From Nocardia blacklockiae (GTDB lineage: Bacteria > Actinomycetota > Actinomycetes > Mycobacteriales > Mycobacteriaceae): a stretch of DNA of 64,000 nucleotides. The first letter of the stretch is position 1; each line of letters begins with the position of its first letter. Shown piece by piece: positions 8,394 to 16,269 of this stretch. The notes under the pieces were generated by a model, which had not been told where the DNA came from, made no database searches, and was given only the letters and a program-made list of their open reading frames with translations. Location of the stretch: assembly GCF_015477355.1 (NCBI RefSeq), contig NZ_JADLRJ010000004.1:248001-312000 (forward strand), read 5' to 3'. The position numbers and the translations under genes were made by a program.

Positions 8394-9155
8394 ATGGCCG
8401 AATGGGATTGGGACCCGGACGATTTCGCCGTCCTCTGGTACGGCGAGGGACACGATCGGTTTCCGCGGCCGCTGGCCTACACCAGCCGGTTTCCGACCAA
8501 CGACGAGGTCGACGCCCATCGCGTCGCCGTGCGAAATCGCTACGACGCCGACGAAACCGAACGCATCCACCTCGCTTTCCACACCCTCGCGCACTCGGAG
8601 TTACGCATCGAAATCCTCGGCGAATCAATGACTCTCGGCCGGGGAAAGCCACGCGAGTACCGCGTCGTCGGCGCCCGCACCCCGTACGACGCCGTCATGC
8701 TGACCCAAACGGCCACCCCCGACACCCACGGCCGCATCCGCTGCCGTCTGTTCCCCACCGAGCAGCTCGCGCCCCGGCTCGCACACATCCTGCCCGCCTT
8801 CCGTGCCGGAAACGCCGCCCCCGAAACCTTCCACCTCGACGACGTGCGCGACCCCACCGCTACCCGCGACCACGGACACCACAGCCCCGGCGCACGCCTC
8901 ACCCGCTTCCTCGACCGCCCGATCGACGGCGGCGGTGTAGCCGGCCTGCGCACCGGCCCGATCCACCACCGCCCGGAACCCTGGCACGTCGCCCAATGGC
9001 TAGACTTCCCCGAAGACGGCCGCTACCTGCAACAACGCACCCGAGAACACCTAACCGTCCGCCCCGCCGCCACCCCGGACCTCACCACCCTGTTCACCAG
9101 CTGGATCGACAACGCACTACACCGCCTACACAACCCGGAGGCCGTGCGCTGGTAA
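8394..9155 (+). CDS. EspG-family ESX secretion-associated protein
   Basis: A 253-residue cytosolic protein resembling EspG, the chaperone that holds PE/PPE-type ESX substrates and delivers them to the secretion machine. The family look is clear: an N-terminal region starting MAEWDWDPDDFAVLWY, a central beta sheet with VVGARTPYDAVMLTQT, and a C-terminal helical segment. It lies between the first and second substrate cassettes, so it probably serves one or both. No other ESX core gene (eccB, C, D, E or mycP) is in the window, so the apparatus must be encoded elsewhere. Confidence 0.82.
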   Translation: MAEWDWDPDDFAVLWYGEGHDRFPRPLAYTSRFPTNDEVDAHRVAVRNRYDADETERIHLAFHTLAHSELRIEILGESMTLGRGKPREYRVVGARTPYDAVMLTQTATPDTHGRIRCRLFPTEQLAPRLAHILPAFRAGNAAPETFHLDDVRDPTATRDHGHHSPGARLTRFLDRPIDGGGVAGLRTGPIHHRPEPWHVAQWLDFPEDGRYLQQRTREHLTVRPAATPDLTTLFTSWIDNALHRLHNPEAVRW

Positions 9156-9249
9156 GCGCGGCCGCAGCAATCTGGGAGCATGGGGAACCCAGCGGCCGTA
9201 GCGCACGTCAAACCTCATCGAACAGTCACGCGGTCCCGGAAGTTCGCGC

Positions 9250-9600
9250 GTGGTGACGAAGGGCGATGAGGTGGCGGGTTTTCTTCAGGTGGATATCGAC
9301 GCGTTGAGTGCGGCTGTGCGGTCGCTGCGCGATTCGGAGCAGGTGTTGAACGATGCGTTGGGGGTGATGGCGCGGGGTGGGCACGGGGATATCGGGACGC
9401 CGACGTTGAACGACGCGGCCGACAGTTTTCAGCGGCGGTGGCATTTCGGGGTGCAGCGGATCGGGGAGGTGTCGCGGAGTACCGCGGACGGGATCGCGCA
9501 GTGCCGGGATGCTTATCAGCAGGTCGAGCAGCAGTTCGCGGAGGTGTTGCAGCAGGCGGTCGCGCCGGGCGGCTCGACGGCTCCGGAGACCGGGGTATGA
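9250..9600 (+). CDS. EspC-like small T7SS protein
   Basis: A 116-residue two-helix protein of the EspC/WXG100-like group. The turn region has FQRRWHFGVQRI, and the second helix ends in YQQVE, which fits the YxxxD/E export signal of T7SS substrates. Start GTG 9250 has GGAAG seven bases upstream; GTG 9253 is also possible. It overlaps the next gene by ATGA, so the two are made in equal amounts, as expected for a secreted heterodimer. Known for the family: such proteins carry the signal for a larger partner. Confidence 0.82.
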   Translation: MVTKGDEVAGFLQVDIDALSAAVRSLRDSEQVLNDALGVMARGGHGDIGTPTLNDAADSFQRRWHFGVQRIGEVSRSTADGIAQCRDAYQQVEQQFAEVLQQAVAPGGSTAPETGV

Positions 9601-10826
9601 GCGAGAATCCTTATCCCAACCTGGGTTTCAACCCGGTGCCCGGCGCGCCCGACGACGTCACGGGGATGCGCGGGCAGATCAATACGGCGTTCGAGGCGGT
9701 CAAGGAAACCAACGACCTGCTCACGAGACTGCGCAACAGCAACGACTCGGTGTGGCAGGGCGACGGCGGCGAGGCGTTCCGGTCGCATTTCGACGCCACG
9801 CTCGCGCAGGACCTCGGTTATGCGCAGAGTTCGCTGGAACGGGCGGTCACGCTGCTGGGCGAGTGGAATACCGGCCTGGTCGGATTCAAAGACACCGCAA
9901 GCGGGCTGGAGACCGAGGCCGCCGCGGCGCGCGCCCAGCACGCGCAAGCGGTCACCGCTTTGCGGCAGGCACAGGCCAATCCGGATCTCGGCCTGGCGAA
10001 TATGACGTTCACCGACCAGGATCAGCTCGCCGCCGCGCAATCCCGGCTCGACGCGGCCAACGCGCAGGTGCGCTCGGCCAGCACCACCGTCGACAATCTG
10101 CAGGGCCAGATCGATTCGATCATCCAGCGCGCCCACGACCTGGAAACCGAGCACGGCAACTTGGCCCGGCGCATCGCCGGTGAATTAGACACCGCCGCAA
10201 AGGATTTCGCGCCGAGCCCGCCGGACAAGAGCATCTGGGACCGGATTTCCGACGCCGTCGAGGGCATCGGGAAATTCATCAGCGACCACCGCAAGGAGAT
10301 TCACGACATCCTGGCGGGCGTCTCGGCGGTCACCGGGCTGCTCGCGCTGGTCACGCCGCCGCCGGCGGACGCGATATTCGGGGTGATCGCGCTGGTGTCG
10401 GGGGCCGGCGCGCTCGCGACGGACTTCATGGATCCCGAGGTGCGCAGTGCTTTCGGCGACGTCTTCCACGGTGATTTCAACGGCGACGCGCTGAAGAAGA
10501 TCGGGACGACGGTCGGCCTCGATTCGCTGGCGGTGCTGCCCGGCGTTGGCGGCGCGGTCAAAGGCGTGGGCGCGCTGCGTGAAGCCGGCGAACTCGGCCC
10601 GGCGGTGCGGTCCTTCGCCGAAGGGGCACAGGCTCCTACATTCATGTCCAAGCAGCTCGACAAGATTCCGCGGCCCGGCGAGGCGACGGTGTGGCTGCAA
10701 GACTTCAGCCAGGGCAGCAAATGGCAGCCGGGCACGGCGCTCTCCGGTATCGAACTGTTCTCCCGTTCCGCCAAGGCGGGCCTGGGGCTGGAAAAGATCG
10801 GGAGCGTGTTCGGCAGCGATGGGTGA
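9597..10826 (+). CDS. Large WXG-domain T7SS substrate, pretoxin-like
   Basis: A 409-residue protein. The N-terminal helical hairpin has WQG at 53-55. A long coiled region (100-200) full of Ala/Gln follows, then hydrophobic glycine-rich segments around 230-290 (ILAGVSAVTGLLALV, IFGVIALVSGAGALATDF), and a C-terminal region with no domain I can name. This order resembles T7SS-delivered effectors, where a hydrophobic pretoxin region precedes a toxin, but no toxin active site is visible. The start ATG overlaps the EspC-like stop, and its 3' end overlaps the next gene by 8 bases. Confidence 0.75.
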   Translation: MSENPYPNLGFNPVPGAPDDVTGMRGQINTAFEAVKETNDLLTRLRNSNDSVWQGDGGEAFRSHFDATLAQDLGYAQSSLERAVTLLGEWNTGLVGFKDTASGLETEAAAARAQHAQAVTALRQAQANPDLGLANMTFTDQDQLAAAQSRLDAANAQVRSASTTVDNLQGQIDSIIQRAHDLETEHGNLARRIAGELDTAAKDFAPSPPDKSIWDRISDAVEGIGKFISDHRKEIHDILAGVSAVTGLLALVTPPPADAIFGVIALVSGAGALATDFMDPEVRSAFGDVFHGDFNGDALKKIGTTVGLDSLAVLPGVGGAVKGVGALREAGELGPAVRSFAEGAQAPTFMSKQLDKIPRPGEATVWLQDFSQGSKWQPGTALSGIELFSRSAKAGLGLEKIGSVFGSDG

Positions 10827-11460
10827 GACCACAGTCGACGTCTGGATCCCCGACGGCTATCTGGCAATGCCGCTGGCGGATATCGATCGCACACTGGCCG
10901 TCGTGCGGAATCTGGCGGAAGACCTGCCGCCCTCCGAGGCGAAGGACATGACCGAGGCCCTGCTGCCCGCGGTGGCCACGCTGCTCGGCACGCTGGCCGC
11001 GAACGACACCAGATATTGCGGCGTCGGACGGCATGCCGCGCCGACGGGCGGACTGGTGACCTCGTGCGTGACCGTCTGCGTGTACGAGACCGGTAAGACC
11101 CCGATCAATCCGAGATTGGCGCTGAAGGAACTCGTCTACTCGCGGCGGGACCTCGACGAGAATTGGGTCAGCGAGCCGATCGATATCGCCGGCAGGCCCA
11201 TGATGTTCTCCGAACGGATCGCCGAGCTGCCCGCGCCGGAACTACCCGGCATTCCCCGCGCCGATTCCGCCGCGCGAACCTATCAGCTGGAGGCCGTGGT
11301 GCCGGCCGAGGACGGCAGCGCCGTCGCGGCCGTCGAATTGTCCACCGCCGCTGTCGAACTCGGTCCCGCATTCCGGAAGATGGTCTTCGACATGGCCATG
11401 TCGGTATCCTTCCGGCCCGCACTGCCGTCGGCCGCCCGCGCCGGTTACCTGAACCTCTAG
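10819..11460 (+). CDS. Conserved-looking protein downstream of a T7SS substrate
   Basis: A 213-residue soluble protein with no signal sequence. It opens VDVWIPDGYLAMPLADID and has an alpha/beta composition; I do not recognise its family. Its ATG lies inside the end of the effector-like gene (8-base overlap), so the two are translationally coupled. By position it could be a dedicated chaperone or an immunity protein for 9597-10826. Neither role is proven by sequence. Confidence 0.7.
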   Translation: MGETTVDVWIPDGYLAMPLADIDRTLAVVRNLAEDLPPSEAKDMTEALLPAVATLLGTLAANDTRYCGVGRHAAPTGGLVTSCVTVCVYETGKTPINPRLALKELVYSRRDLDENWVSEPIDIAGRPMMFSERIAELPAPELPGIPRADSAARTYQLEAVVPAEDGSAVAAVELSTAAVELGPAFRKMVFDMAMSVSFRPALPSAARAGYLNL

Positions 11461-11466
11461 GAACTC

Positions 11467-12603
11467 ATGATCGAGACGCAAGCACCCGCGCCCGCCATCT
11501 CGTGGCCCGCCACCCGGACCGCGGCGCGCAAACACGCGGTATGGCCTTGGGTGGCAACGGTTCTCGGGATCGTGAGCGTCCCGGCGTGCGTGGTCGCGAT
11601 CGGGCTGAACGAGCCGAGCCGCGCCGAGGCCGTGCGCAAGGCCGCGGGCGCCGGTGCGGTCGTGTCGGTGGTGCTGTTCTGCGTCGGTGTTCTCGGCGTC
11701 TGCATGGTGTGGATCAGGCGTCGCAGGGTGCGCAGCGTGCGGCGGCATCCGTGGACCACCTACCCGGTGCGCTACCTCTCGACCGGCCGGTACGAATACG
11801 TCCAGTTGCTGGCGCCGCACGGTGAGGTGCTGACCACGCTGCTCCTCAGCACTTGGGCCTGGGACGTCGGCAAACTCGTCGATCACACCACCCGCGAGCT
11901 GTGGTTCGCGGGCGATCCGCAGCACTACGGAGTGATCTCGCGGCCCGGTGGCGGCGATCTGCGTTATGCGTACCGATCGCAGCCGCCGAAGTCGGCGGAG
12001 ATCGCCTACCCGGACGACACGTACCCGGGGGCTGCGGCCGACGGACACGAATTGGCGCGTGGTAACGGGCAGACCCGGATGAAACCCCCGGAAGGCCACC
12101 CGCACAATCCGGTTCGGCACGGTCGGTTGAGTGATCCGGATTATCCGTCGCCTCGCAAACTTCGCCGGGTGCTGGCTTTCGTAGTGGATGTGGCGATTCA
12201 TCTGGCGTGCGGGATCGGGGGTGGGATCGCGGCCAGTCCGGGGTTTTCCGCTGCGGCTCTGCGGGCGGCCGACTGGAAGCATCTCGGCGTGAATACCGGT
12301 GCGGTGGTGGGGCTTTGGTTGCTCGCTTCTTTCGTGAACCGGGTGGTCGTGCAGGCGGTATTTCATACCACTGTGGGCAAGGCGCTGTTCGGGCTGGTGA
12401 TCTTGCGGCCCGATACCGGCAAGCTCCCGGGCTTCGGCAGGCTGCTCGCGGCCTGGCTGCTGAACGTCTATCTGCCGTTCGCGATCGTGGGCAATGGAAT
12501 CGGGCCGGATCGGCCGGAGGACTATTTCATGCCCGCGGTGCGGCGGCGGGACTACCGGCAGGCGGGGTCGGGCCTGGCAGGGCGAGCGTCTGGTCTGACA
12601 TGA
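11467..12603 (+). CDS. RDD-family membrane protein
   Basis: A 378-residue membrane protein. Two helices lie near the N-terminus (about 25-45 and 60-82), followed by a soluble domain (85-220) and a C-terminal RDD-type helical domain beginning PRKLRRVLAFVVDVAIHL, with later segments VVGLWLLASFVNRVVV and LLAAWLLNVYLPFAIV. RDD domains appear in transporters and in membrane proteins of T7SS clusters. It starts 6 bases after the previous stop, so it belongs to the same transcript. Its soluble insert may face a secreted partner. Confidence 0.78.
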   Translation: MIETQAPAPAISWPATRTAARKHAVWPWVATVLGIVSVPACVVAIGLNEPSRAEAVRKAAGAGAVVSVVLFCVGVLGVCMVWIRRRRVRSVRRHPWTTYPVRYLSTGRYEYVQLLAPHGEVLTTLLLSTWAWDVGKLVDHTTRELWFAGDPQHYGVISRPGGGDLRYAYRSQPPKSAEIAYPDDTYPGAAADGHELARGNGQTRMKPPEGHPHNPVRHGRLSDPDYPSPRKLRRVLAFVVDVAIHLACGIGGGIAASPGFSAAALRAADWKHLGVNTGAVVGLWLLASFVNRVVVQAVFHTTVGKALFGLVILRPDTGKLPGFGRLLAAWLLNVYLPFAIVGNGIGPDRPEDYFMPAVRRRDYRQAGSGLAGRASGLT

Positions 12604-12667
12604 TCGTACGAACGCGGCCGGCTGCGCAGCGGCGCTCTGGGGATCTGATCGGAAGAAGGAGGGGGCC

Positions 12668-12964
12668 GTGCTGATCGACCCGCAATCCGTACTGAACATG
12701 GCGCAGGCGCTGGAACCCGGCACCGACGCGACACTCAACCACGCCACGCAGATCGCCGACGTCGGATTCGACGCGAGCCACGCCGGCCAGGACTACCAGG
12801 CCGAGGGACAGAAGCTCGCCACCGGCGTCGAGAACATCGTCGGCATGCTCCAGTCGTGGTCGCAGGCATCGGGGGCGACGGTGGACGCGATGCGGCAGGC
12901 GGTCACCGCGATTCAGGCGCAGGAGCAGCAGAACACGGACGGGCTGGGGACCGGGTCGGCATGA
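12668..12964 (+). CDS. EspC-like small T7SS protein
   Basis: A 98-residue two-helix protein (LIDPQSVLNMAQAL...GVENIVGMLQSWSQASG) of the EspC/ESX-associated type, with a GTG start behind GAAGGAGG. It overlaps the next gene by ATGA, the same arrangement as 9250/9597 and 20898/19555. I do not see a clean YxxxD/E export motif, so the signal may be supplied by the complex. Role inferred from fold and context. Confidence 0.78.
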   Translation: MLIDPQSVLNMAQALEPGTDATLNHATQIADVGFDASHAGQDYQAEGQKLATGVENIVGMLQSWSQASGATVDAMRQAVTAIQAQEQQNTDGLGTGSA

Positions 12965-14925
12965 CGAACCCGCAGCAGTATCACGAGGTCTACCAGGCCG
13001 GTTTGACCTCGACTCAGCTGGCTCTCGGGCGCTTCCTCAAAGAGGACGGCAAGAGCAGTTTCGATTCGGCCATTTGGAAGGACAAGCCGAATCTCACCGC
13101 TACCGACGTCAACAAGCTGCTGGATCAAGGCGCGTCCGGCCTCGAATGGTTCCGGCTCGCCTTGGTTCGCTATCACCGAGTCTGGGGTCTGATGCAGCTG
13201 CCGGGCTTCGATCATATCGATGTGCCCGCTCTGACGATGGCCGACAATGAGTCTGTCGGCGCGGAGCGGATCGATGCGACTGTGGAGCCCGACGTTGAGA
13301 TTCGGCGGCTCGAGGACAAGTACTACAACCAACAGCGCAGCATGAATCTCGAAAGTCTGCGCACGCTTTCGACAACGCTGCAAGGAGCCGCCAAGGGCAC
13401 GGATACACATCCGTCTGCCGAAGACATCACACGCGATCTGAACGGAGTAGCCACTGCCGTACCGGAGGTATGGCAAGGCAAGGGAGGCGTGGCAGCTACG
13501 GACCATCTGGCCGGCTACCACGCTCACGCAAGTCAACAGACCCAGTATCTCCAGGCTGTCTCGGCGGCGTTGCAGGGTTTGCCGGAAGTACTTCTGCAGA
13601 TCGTCAAGGACAAAGCGACCTTCATCGCCGGGTTCGATACGCCGCAATGTCCTGTCGCCGGACACGCCATGCGTCTCGACGGTGCCGAAGATCCCGTGAG
13701 TCCGATCATCACGGTGGCCTCAGGAGATAACGATTGGCTCGGTAGTCACACCCAAACCGTAATTCAGCAGTTCCATTTACCCGACTTGAATACGAAGGAT
13801 AATTTCTCGAAGTTTCAAGAAGTATGTAAAGACTGGCTGATAAATCACTTCGGGCCTGCGGTTAGGGAAGCGTTCAAAGCCTTTGTGCACGAATGCGCTC
13901 TTGCTGACTATTACATTCGCCAGGCCTACAAGCCCGTGACGACTCTGCTCGACAGCCACGACACGACGCCCTTCCCCACACCCGGCCAACCGTCCACTCC
14001 CGGCCCCTCAACACCGGGCCCTTCCACGCCGGGACCATCGACCCCCGGTCCCTCGACCCCGGGTCCGAGCACCACACCGGCGGCAACAACCCCCGCCGCG
14101 ACGACCGCCGCGTCGTCCACGCCCGATCTCAGCTCCGTACTCTCCGGGCTCAGTCAGCTGTCCGGTGTCGGGCAGTCGCTGGGGCAATCGGTGACGCAGG
14201 GGATCAGTGCGTTGTCGAGCCAGATTCAGCAGGGGCTCGACGGAATTCTGGGGCAGCACAATGCTTCTCAGCAGGATCCGGCCGCGGATCCGAACAATTC
14301 CGGCGGGGGTGGGAAGGACGGTAAGCCCGCGGCGGAATTCGATGTTGCCGGCAAGCATATGAAGATCGGGTTGGGGCCGCACGGTGAGTTGCAAGTGGAG
14401 ATGTCGGACAGTGACGGGCACGGCAAGACGTACGAGTTGAAGCTCGACGAGCACGGCGAGCCGGTCATTTCTACGGAGGAGCACTCGGCGGGCGACCCGA
14501 AGCAGGATCCCCGGCCGACGCCGACGGATCCCGCGCCGGGCGATCCCAGCGATCACCGGCCGGGTGACCAGCAGCCCGGCGACCAGCCCCCTGGAGATCG
14601 GCGTCCCGGCGATCAGCCTGGACAACACCAGCCCGGCGATCCCGGCGGACAACACCAGCCCGGCGACCAACCACCCAGCGGCCAGCACCAGCCCGGCGAC
14701 CAACCACCCGGCGGACAACCGCCCCGTGGACAACAACCCCCACCGGACCAACTCCGCGAACAACCGCCCGCCCCCGATCAAGGCCAGCACGCACCCCCGC
14801 CGGGCACCATGCCGCCACCGCGTGCCCACTCCGAGGGCGACCGCAACGAACCGCGGGCCGCGCCACCCGCACCGGCGCAACCCTTCGACAGCGGCGCGGA
14901 ACTTTCCGAAGCAGGGCCGCTGTAG
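12961..14925 (+). CDS. Large WXG-type T7SS substrate with PGP and PGDQ repeats
   Basis: A 654-residue protein. Residues 1-330 are helical, with WQG at 171-173 in a WXG100-like hairpin. Residues 336-375 are a (STPGP)n repeat, about 385-440 a Ser/Gln-rich helical segment, about 450-515 a compact, probably beta domain, and 520-640 is built of PGDQ/GQHQPGD repeats. The long extended segments suggest a wall-spanning or surface-exposed product. The start overlaps the upstream stop (ATGA). The first half, especially codons for 260-325, uses AT-rich codons unlike the rest, hinting at acquired or recombined sequence. Confidence 0.78.
   Translation: MTNPQQYHEVYQAGLTSTQLALGRFLKEDGKSSFDSAIWKDKPNLTATDVNKLLDQGASGLEWFRLALVRYHRVWGLMQLPGFDHIDVPALTMADNESVGAERIDATVEPDVEIRRLEDKYYNQQRSMNLESLRTLSTTLQGAAKGTDTHPSAEDITRDLNGVATAVPEVWQGKGGVAATDHLAGYHAHASQQTQYLQAVSAALQGLPEVLLQIVKDKATFIAGFDTPQCPVAGHAMRLDGAEDPVSPIITVASGDNDWLGSHTQTVIQQFHLPDLNTKDNFSKFQEVCKDWLINHFGPAVREAFKAFVHECALADYYIRQAYKPVTTLLDSHDTTPFPTPGQPSTPGPSTPGPSTPGPSTPGPSTPGPSTTPAATTPAATTAASSTPDLSSVLSGLSQLSGVGQSLGQSVTQGISALSSQIQQGLDGILGQHNASQQDPAADPNNSGGGGKDGKPAAEFDVAGKHMKIGLGPHGELQVEMSDSDGHGKTYELKLDEHGEPVISTEEHSAGDPKQDPRPTPTDPAPGDPSDHRPGDQQPGDQPPGDRRPGDQPGQHQPGDPGGQHQPGDQPPSGQHQPGDQPPGGQPPRGQQPPPDQLREQPPAPDQGQHAPPPGTMPPPRAHSEGDRNEPRAAPPAPAQPFDSGAELSEAGPL
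13993..14067 (+). repeat. 15-base tandem repeat encoding STPGP, five copies
   Basis: Five in-frame 15-base units encode Ser-Thr-Pro-Gly-Pro. The units differ at synonymous positions, so the protein repeat rather than the DNA is conserved. It forms an extended linker between the helical head and the rest of the T7SS substrate. Confidence 0.9.
14560..14760 (+). repeat. Imperfect PGDQ / GQHQPGD repeat region
   Basis: An in-frame low-complexity region repeats PGDQ, QPGDQPPG and GQHQPGD about ten times with irregular spacing. It encodes the disordered C-terminal arm of the T7SS substrate. Copy number is likely to vary between strains. Confidence 0.8.
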
Positions 14926-14946
14926 GCCCGGGACAGGCGATCAGAG

Positions 14947-15297
14947 ATGGACTACCAGGCGGAGATGGACCGGATCCTCGCCGAATACCGGTCGGCGGCA
15001 CGCGGCGTCCGCGAGGAATTCTTCGAGGCCGACGAGCGCACCACGCGCGGCGGCGCGGCGCTGTTCGAGGACCTTCGAAAAGAACTGGAGCAGCAACCGG
15101 AGCCGCCGGAACAACCGGCCGACGACGAGCGCGACCGCCTGCTGCGCGAGGCCGCCGAGCGCAGCAGAACCGCGGCGGCCGAGCGCCGCACCGGCACCGA
15201 ACGAAGCCGGGACGGCTACGTGCTGCCCTCCGACTGGACCGACGCGGACGAGGCCCGGATGGAGGGCTACGGCCCGCCGGACTCCTGGCTGCGCTGA
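14947..15297 (+). CDS. Small charged protein ending the T7SS cluster
   Basis: A 116-residue hydrophilic, highly charged protein (MDYQAEMDRILAEY...), predicted helical, ending with a DWTDADEARMEGYGPPDSWL motif. No family recognised. It starts about 20 bases after the large substrate and ends at a strong hairpin terminator, so it is the last gene of the rightward T7SS transcript. It could be a chaperone or a small substrate; nothing visible decides this. Confidence 0.7.
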   Translation: MDYQAEMDRILAEYRSAARGVREEFFEADERTTRGGAALFEDLRKELEQQPEPPEQPADDERDRLLREAAERSRTAAAERRTGTERSRDGYVLPSDWTDADEARMEGYGPPDSWLR

Positions 15298-15307
15298 ACC
15301 GGACGCT

Positions 15308-15333
15308 ACGCACCCCGGTGGCCCGGGGTGCGT
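15308..15333. terminator. Bidirectional hairpin terminator
   Basis: Perfect 11-base arms ACGCACCCCGG and CCGGGGTGCGT with a TGGC loop lie between two convergent genes. There is no T-run, as is usual for actinomycete hairpin terminators. It probably serves both the T7SS cluster and the leftward gene at 15341-15649. Confidence 0.8.
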
Positions 15334-15340
15334 GCGCGCC

Positions 15341-15649
15341 CTACTTGCCCAACTCTCCCTTGTCCGTGCGGACCCATTCGCTGGTGCCGTCCGGGTGCTG
15401 GTGGAATTCCCATGCGGCGTAGGCGCCGTCGCGATCGATGGTGCTGACATGGTCGGCGATGCCGTCGTGGTCCATGTCGGTCCAGATGTCGGTGCCGTTC
15501 GCGGACTGGACGGATTCGGTGTCGGGGATGCCGTCGGCGTCGATGTCCTGGGTGGGGTGGTGCAGTTCGACGGGGCCGAGACCGCCGAGATCGGAGTGCG
15601 CATCGACGTCCGGCAGGTGCATACCCGGCAGATCGTCCGATGTCATCAT
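15341..15649 (-). CDS. Small acidic protein with two DxDxDGxxD Ca-binding-like loops
   Basis: A 102-residue soluble protein. Two loops, DIDADGIPD (35-43) and DMDHDGIAD (58-66), match the calcium-binding DxDxDG pattern of EF-hand-like and thrombospondin-type repeats. The C-terminus WEFHQHPDGTSEWVRTDKG looks like a small beta motif. Start ATG 15649 is chosen for its GAGGAG site; upstream codons are not needed. Related small proteins occur in Nocardia and mycobacteria without known function. Two DnaA-box sequences lie 75-135 bases upstream. Confidence 0.72.
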   Translation of the reverse strand: MMTSDDLPGMHLPDVDAHSDLGGLGPVELHHPTQDIDADGIPDTESVQSANGTDIWTDMDHDGIADHVSTIDRDGAYAAWEFHQHPDGTSEWVRTDKGELGK

Positions 15650-15722
15650 GTGCGGCTCCTCGAGGACGTGCGGCGGATGTCGTCCCATCCTGACATCCGC
15701 CGGGCGCCTCGCGCAGCCCCGC

Positions 15723-15784
15723 TGTGGATAACCGACCCGGTGCGAGCGAGATCACGTGCTCATCCGGTCGTTGCCTGTGGATAA
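15723..15784. promoter_or_regulatory. Pair of DnaA boxes
   Basis: TGTGGATAA occurs at 15723-15731 and again at 15776-15784. Its complement, TTATCCACA, is the canonical DnaA box. The two copies have the same orientation, 53 bases apart, in the region upstream of the leftward gene at 15649. They could titrate DnaA or link nearby transcription to replication. A two-box site is too small to be an origin. Confidence 0.55.
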
Positions 15785-15878
15785 CCAGCGGGGTACCCGA
15801 CCGCCGGTCCGGACCGGACGGTAATTCTCCTGCCAGTCACGGTGTTTCGGGGCCAGGGTTCGCCACGATGGCGCTGGG

Positions 15879-16070
15879 TCACGCCTTGGGAATGACCACC
15901 CACAGGATCAGGTACAGGATGAACTGCGGGCCGGGCAGCAGGCAGGACAGCACGAACAGCAGGCGCACTACGGTGGCGCTCCAGCCGAAGTACTCGGCGA
16001 GGCCGCCGCAGACGCCGCCGATCCACTTGTCGCTGCGGGACCGGGTGAGGCGGCGGGTGGGGGCGGTCAT
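15879..16070 (-). CDS. PspC-domain membrane protein
   Basis: A 63-residue PspC protein: a short basic N-terminus, the signature KWIGGVCGGLAEYFGW, then a hydrophobic helix and the ending LYLILWVVIPKA. The ATG at 16070 follows AAGGAG. PspC proteins are small membrane components of envelope-stress responses. There is no pspA homologue next to it, so it acts independently or with partners encoded elsewhere. It is divergent from the ABC-F gene. Confidence 0.9.
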   Translation of the reverse strand: MTAPTRRLTRSRSDKWIGGVCGGLAEYFGWSATVVRLLFVLSCLLPGPQFILYLILWVVIPKA

Positions 16071-16269
16071 GTCGGATCTCCTTCTCTCGTTCGCTACGAC
16101 TCCACTCTGCGCCGGGCCCCGGCCGCGCGGCATCGGGCGGCGGACCGATCCGCACCCTGATTTTCGCCGGGCCGGACTCAGGGTTCGACCCCGAGCACGG
16201 CAGACTCGTCGGGGTGAGCGAACCGAAATTCCCGTGCGCGCGGCGGCCGGTCGAGGGCAGGATGCAGTC

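Noticed and set aside
16181-16210. tRNA-like GGTTCGA segment
   Set aside because: Flanking bases do not form a T-arm or acceptor stem.
15724-16269. N-terminal extension of the ABC-F ATPase
   Set aside because: It would run through the PspC gene on the other strand and has no ABC-F counterpart; GTG 16270 fits the family.
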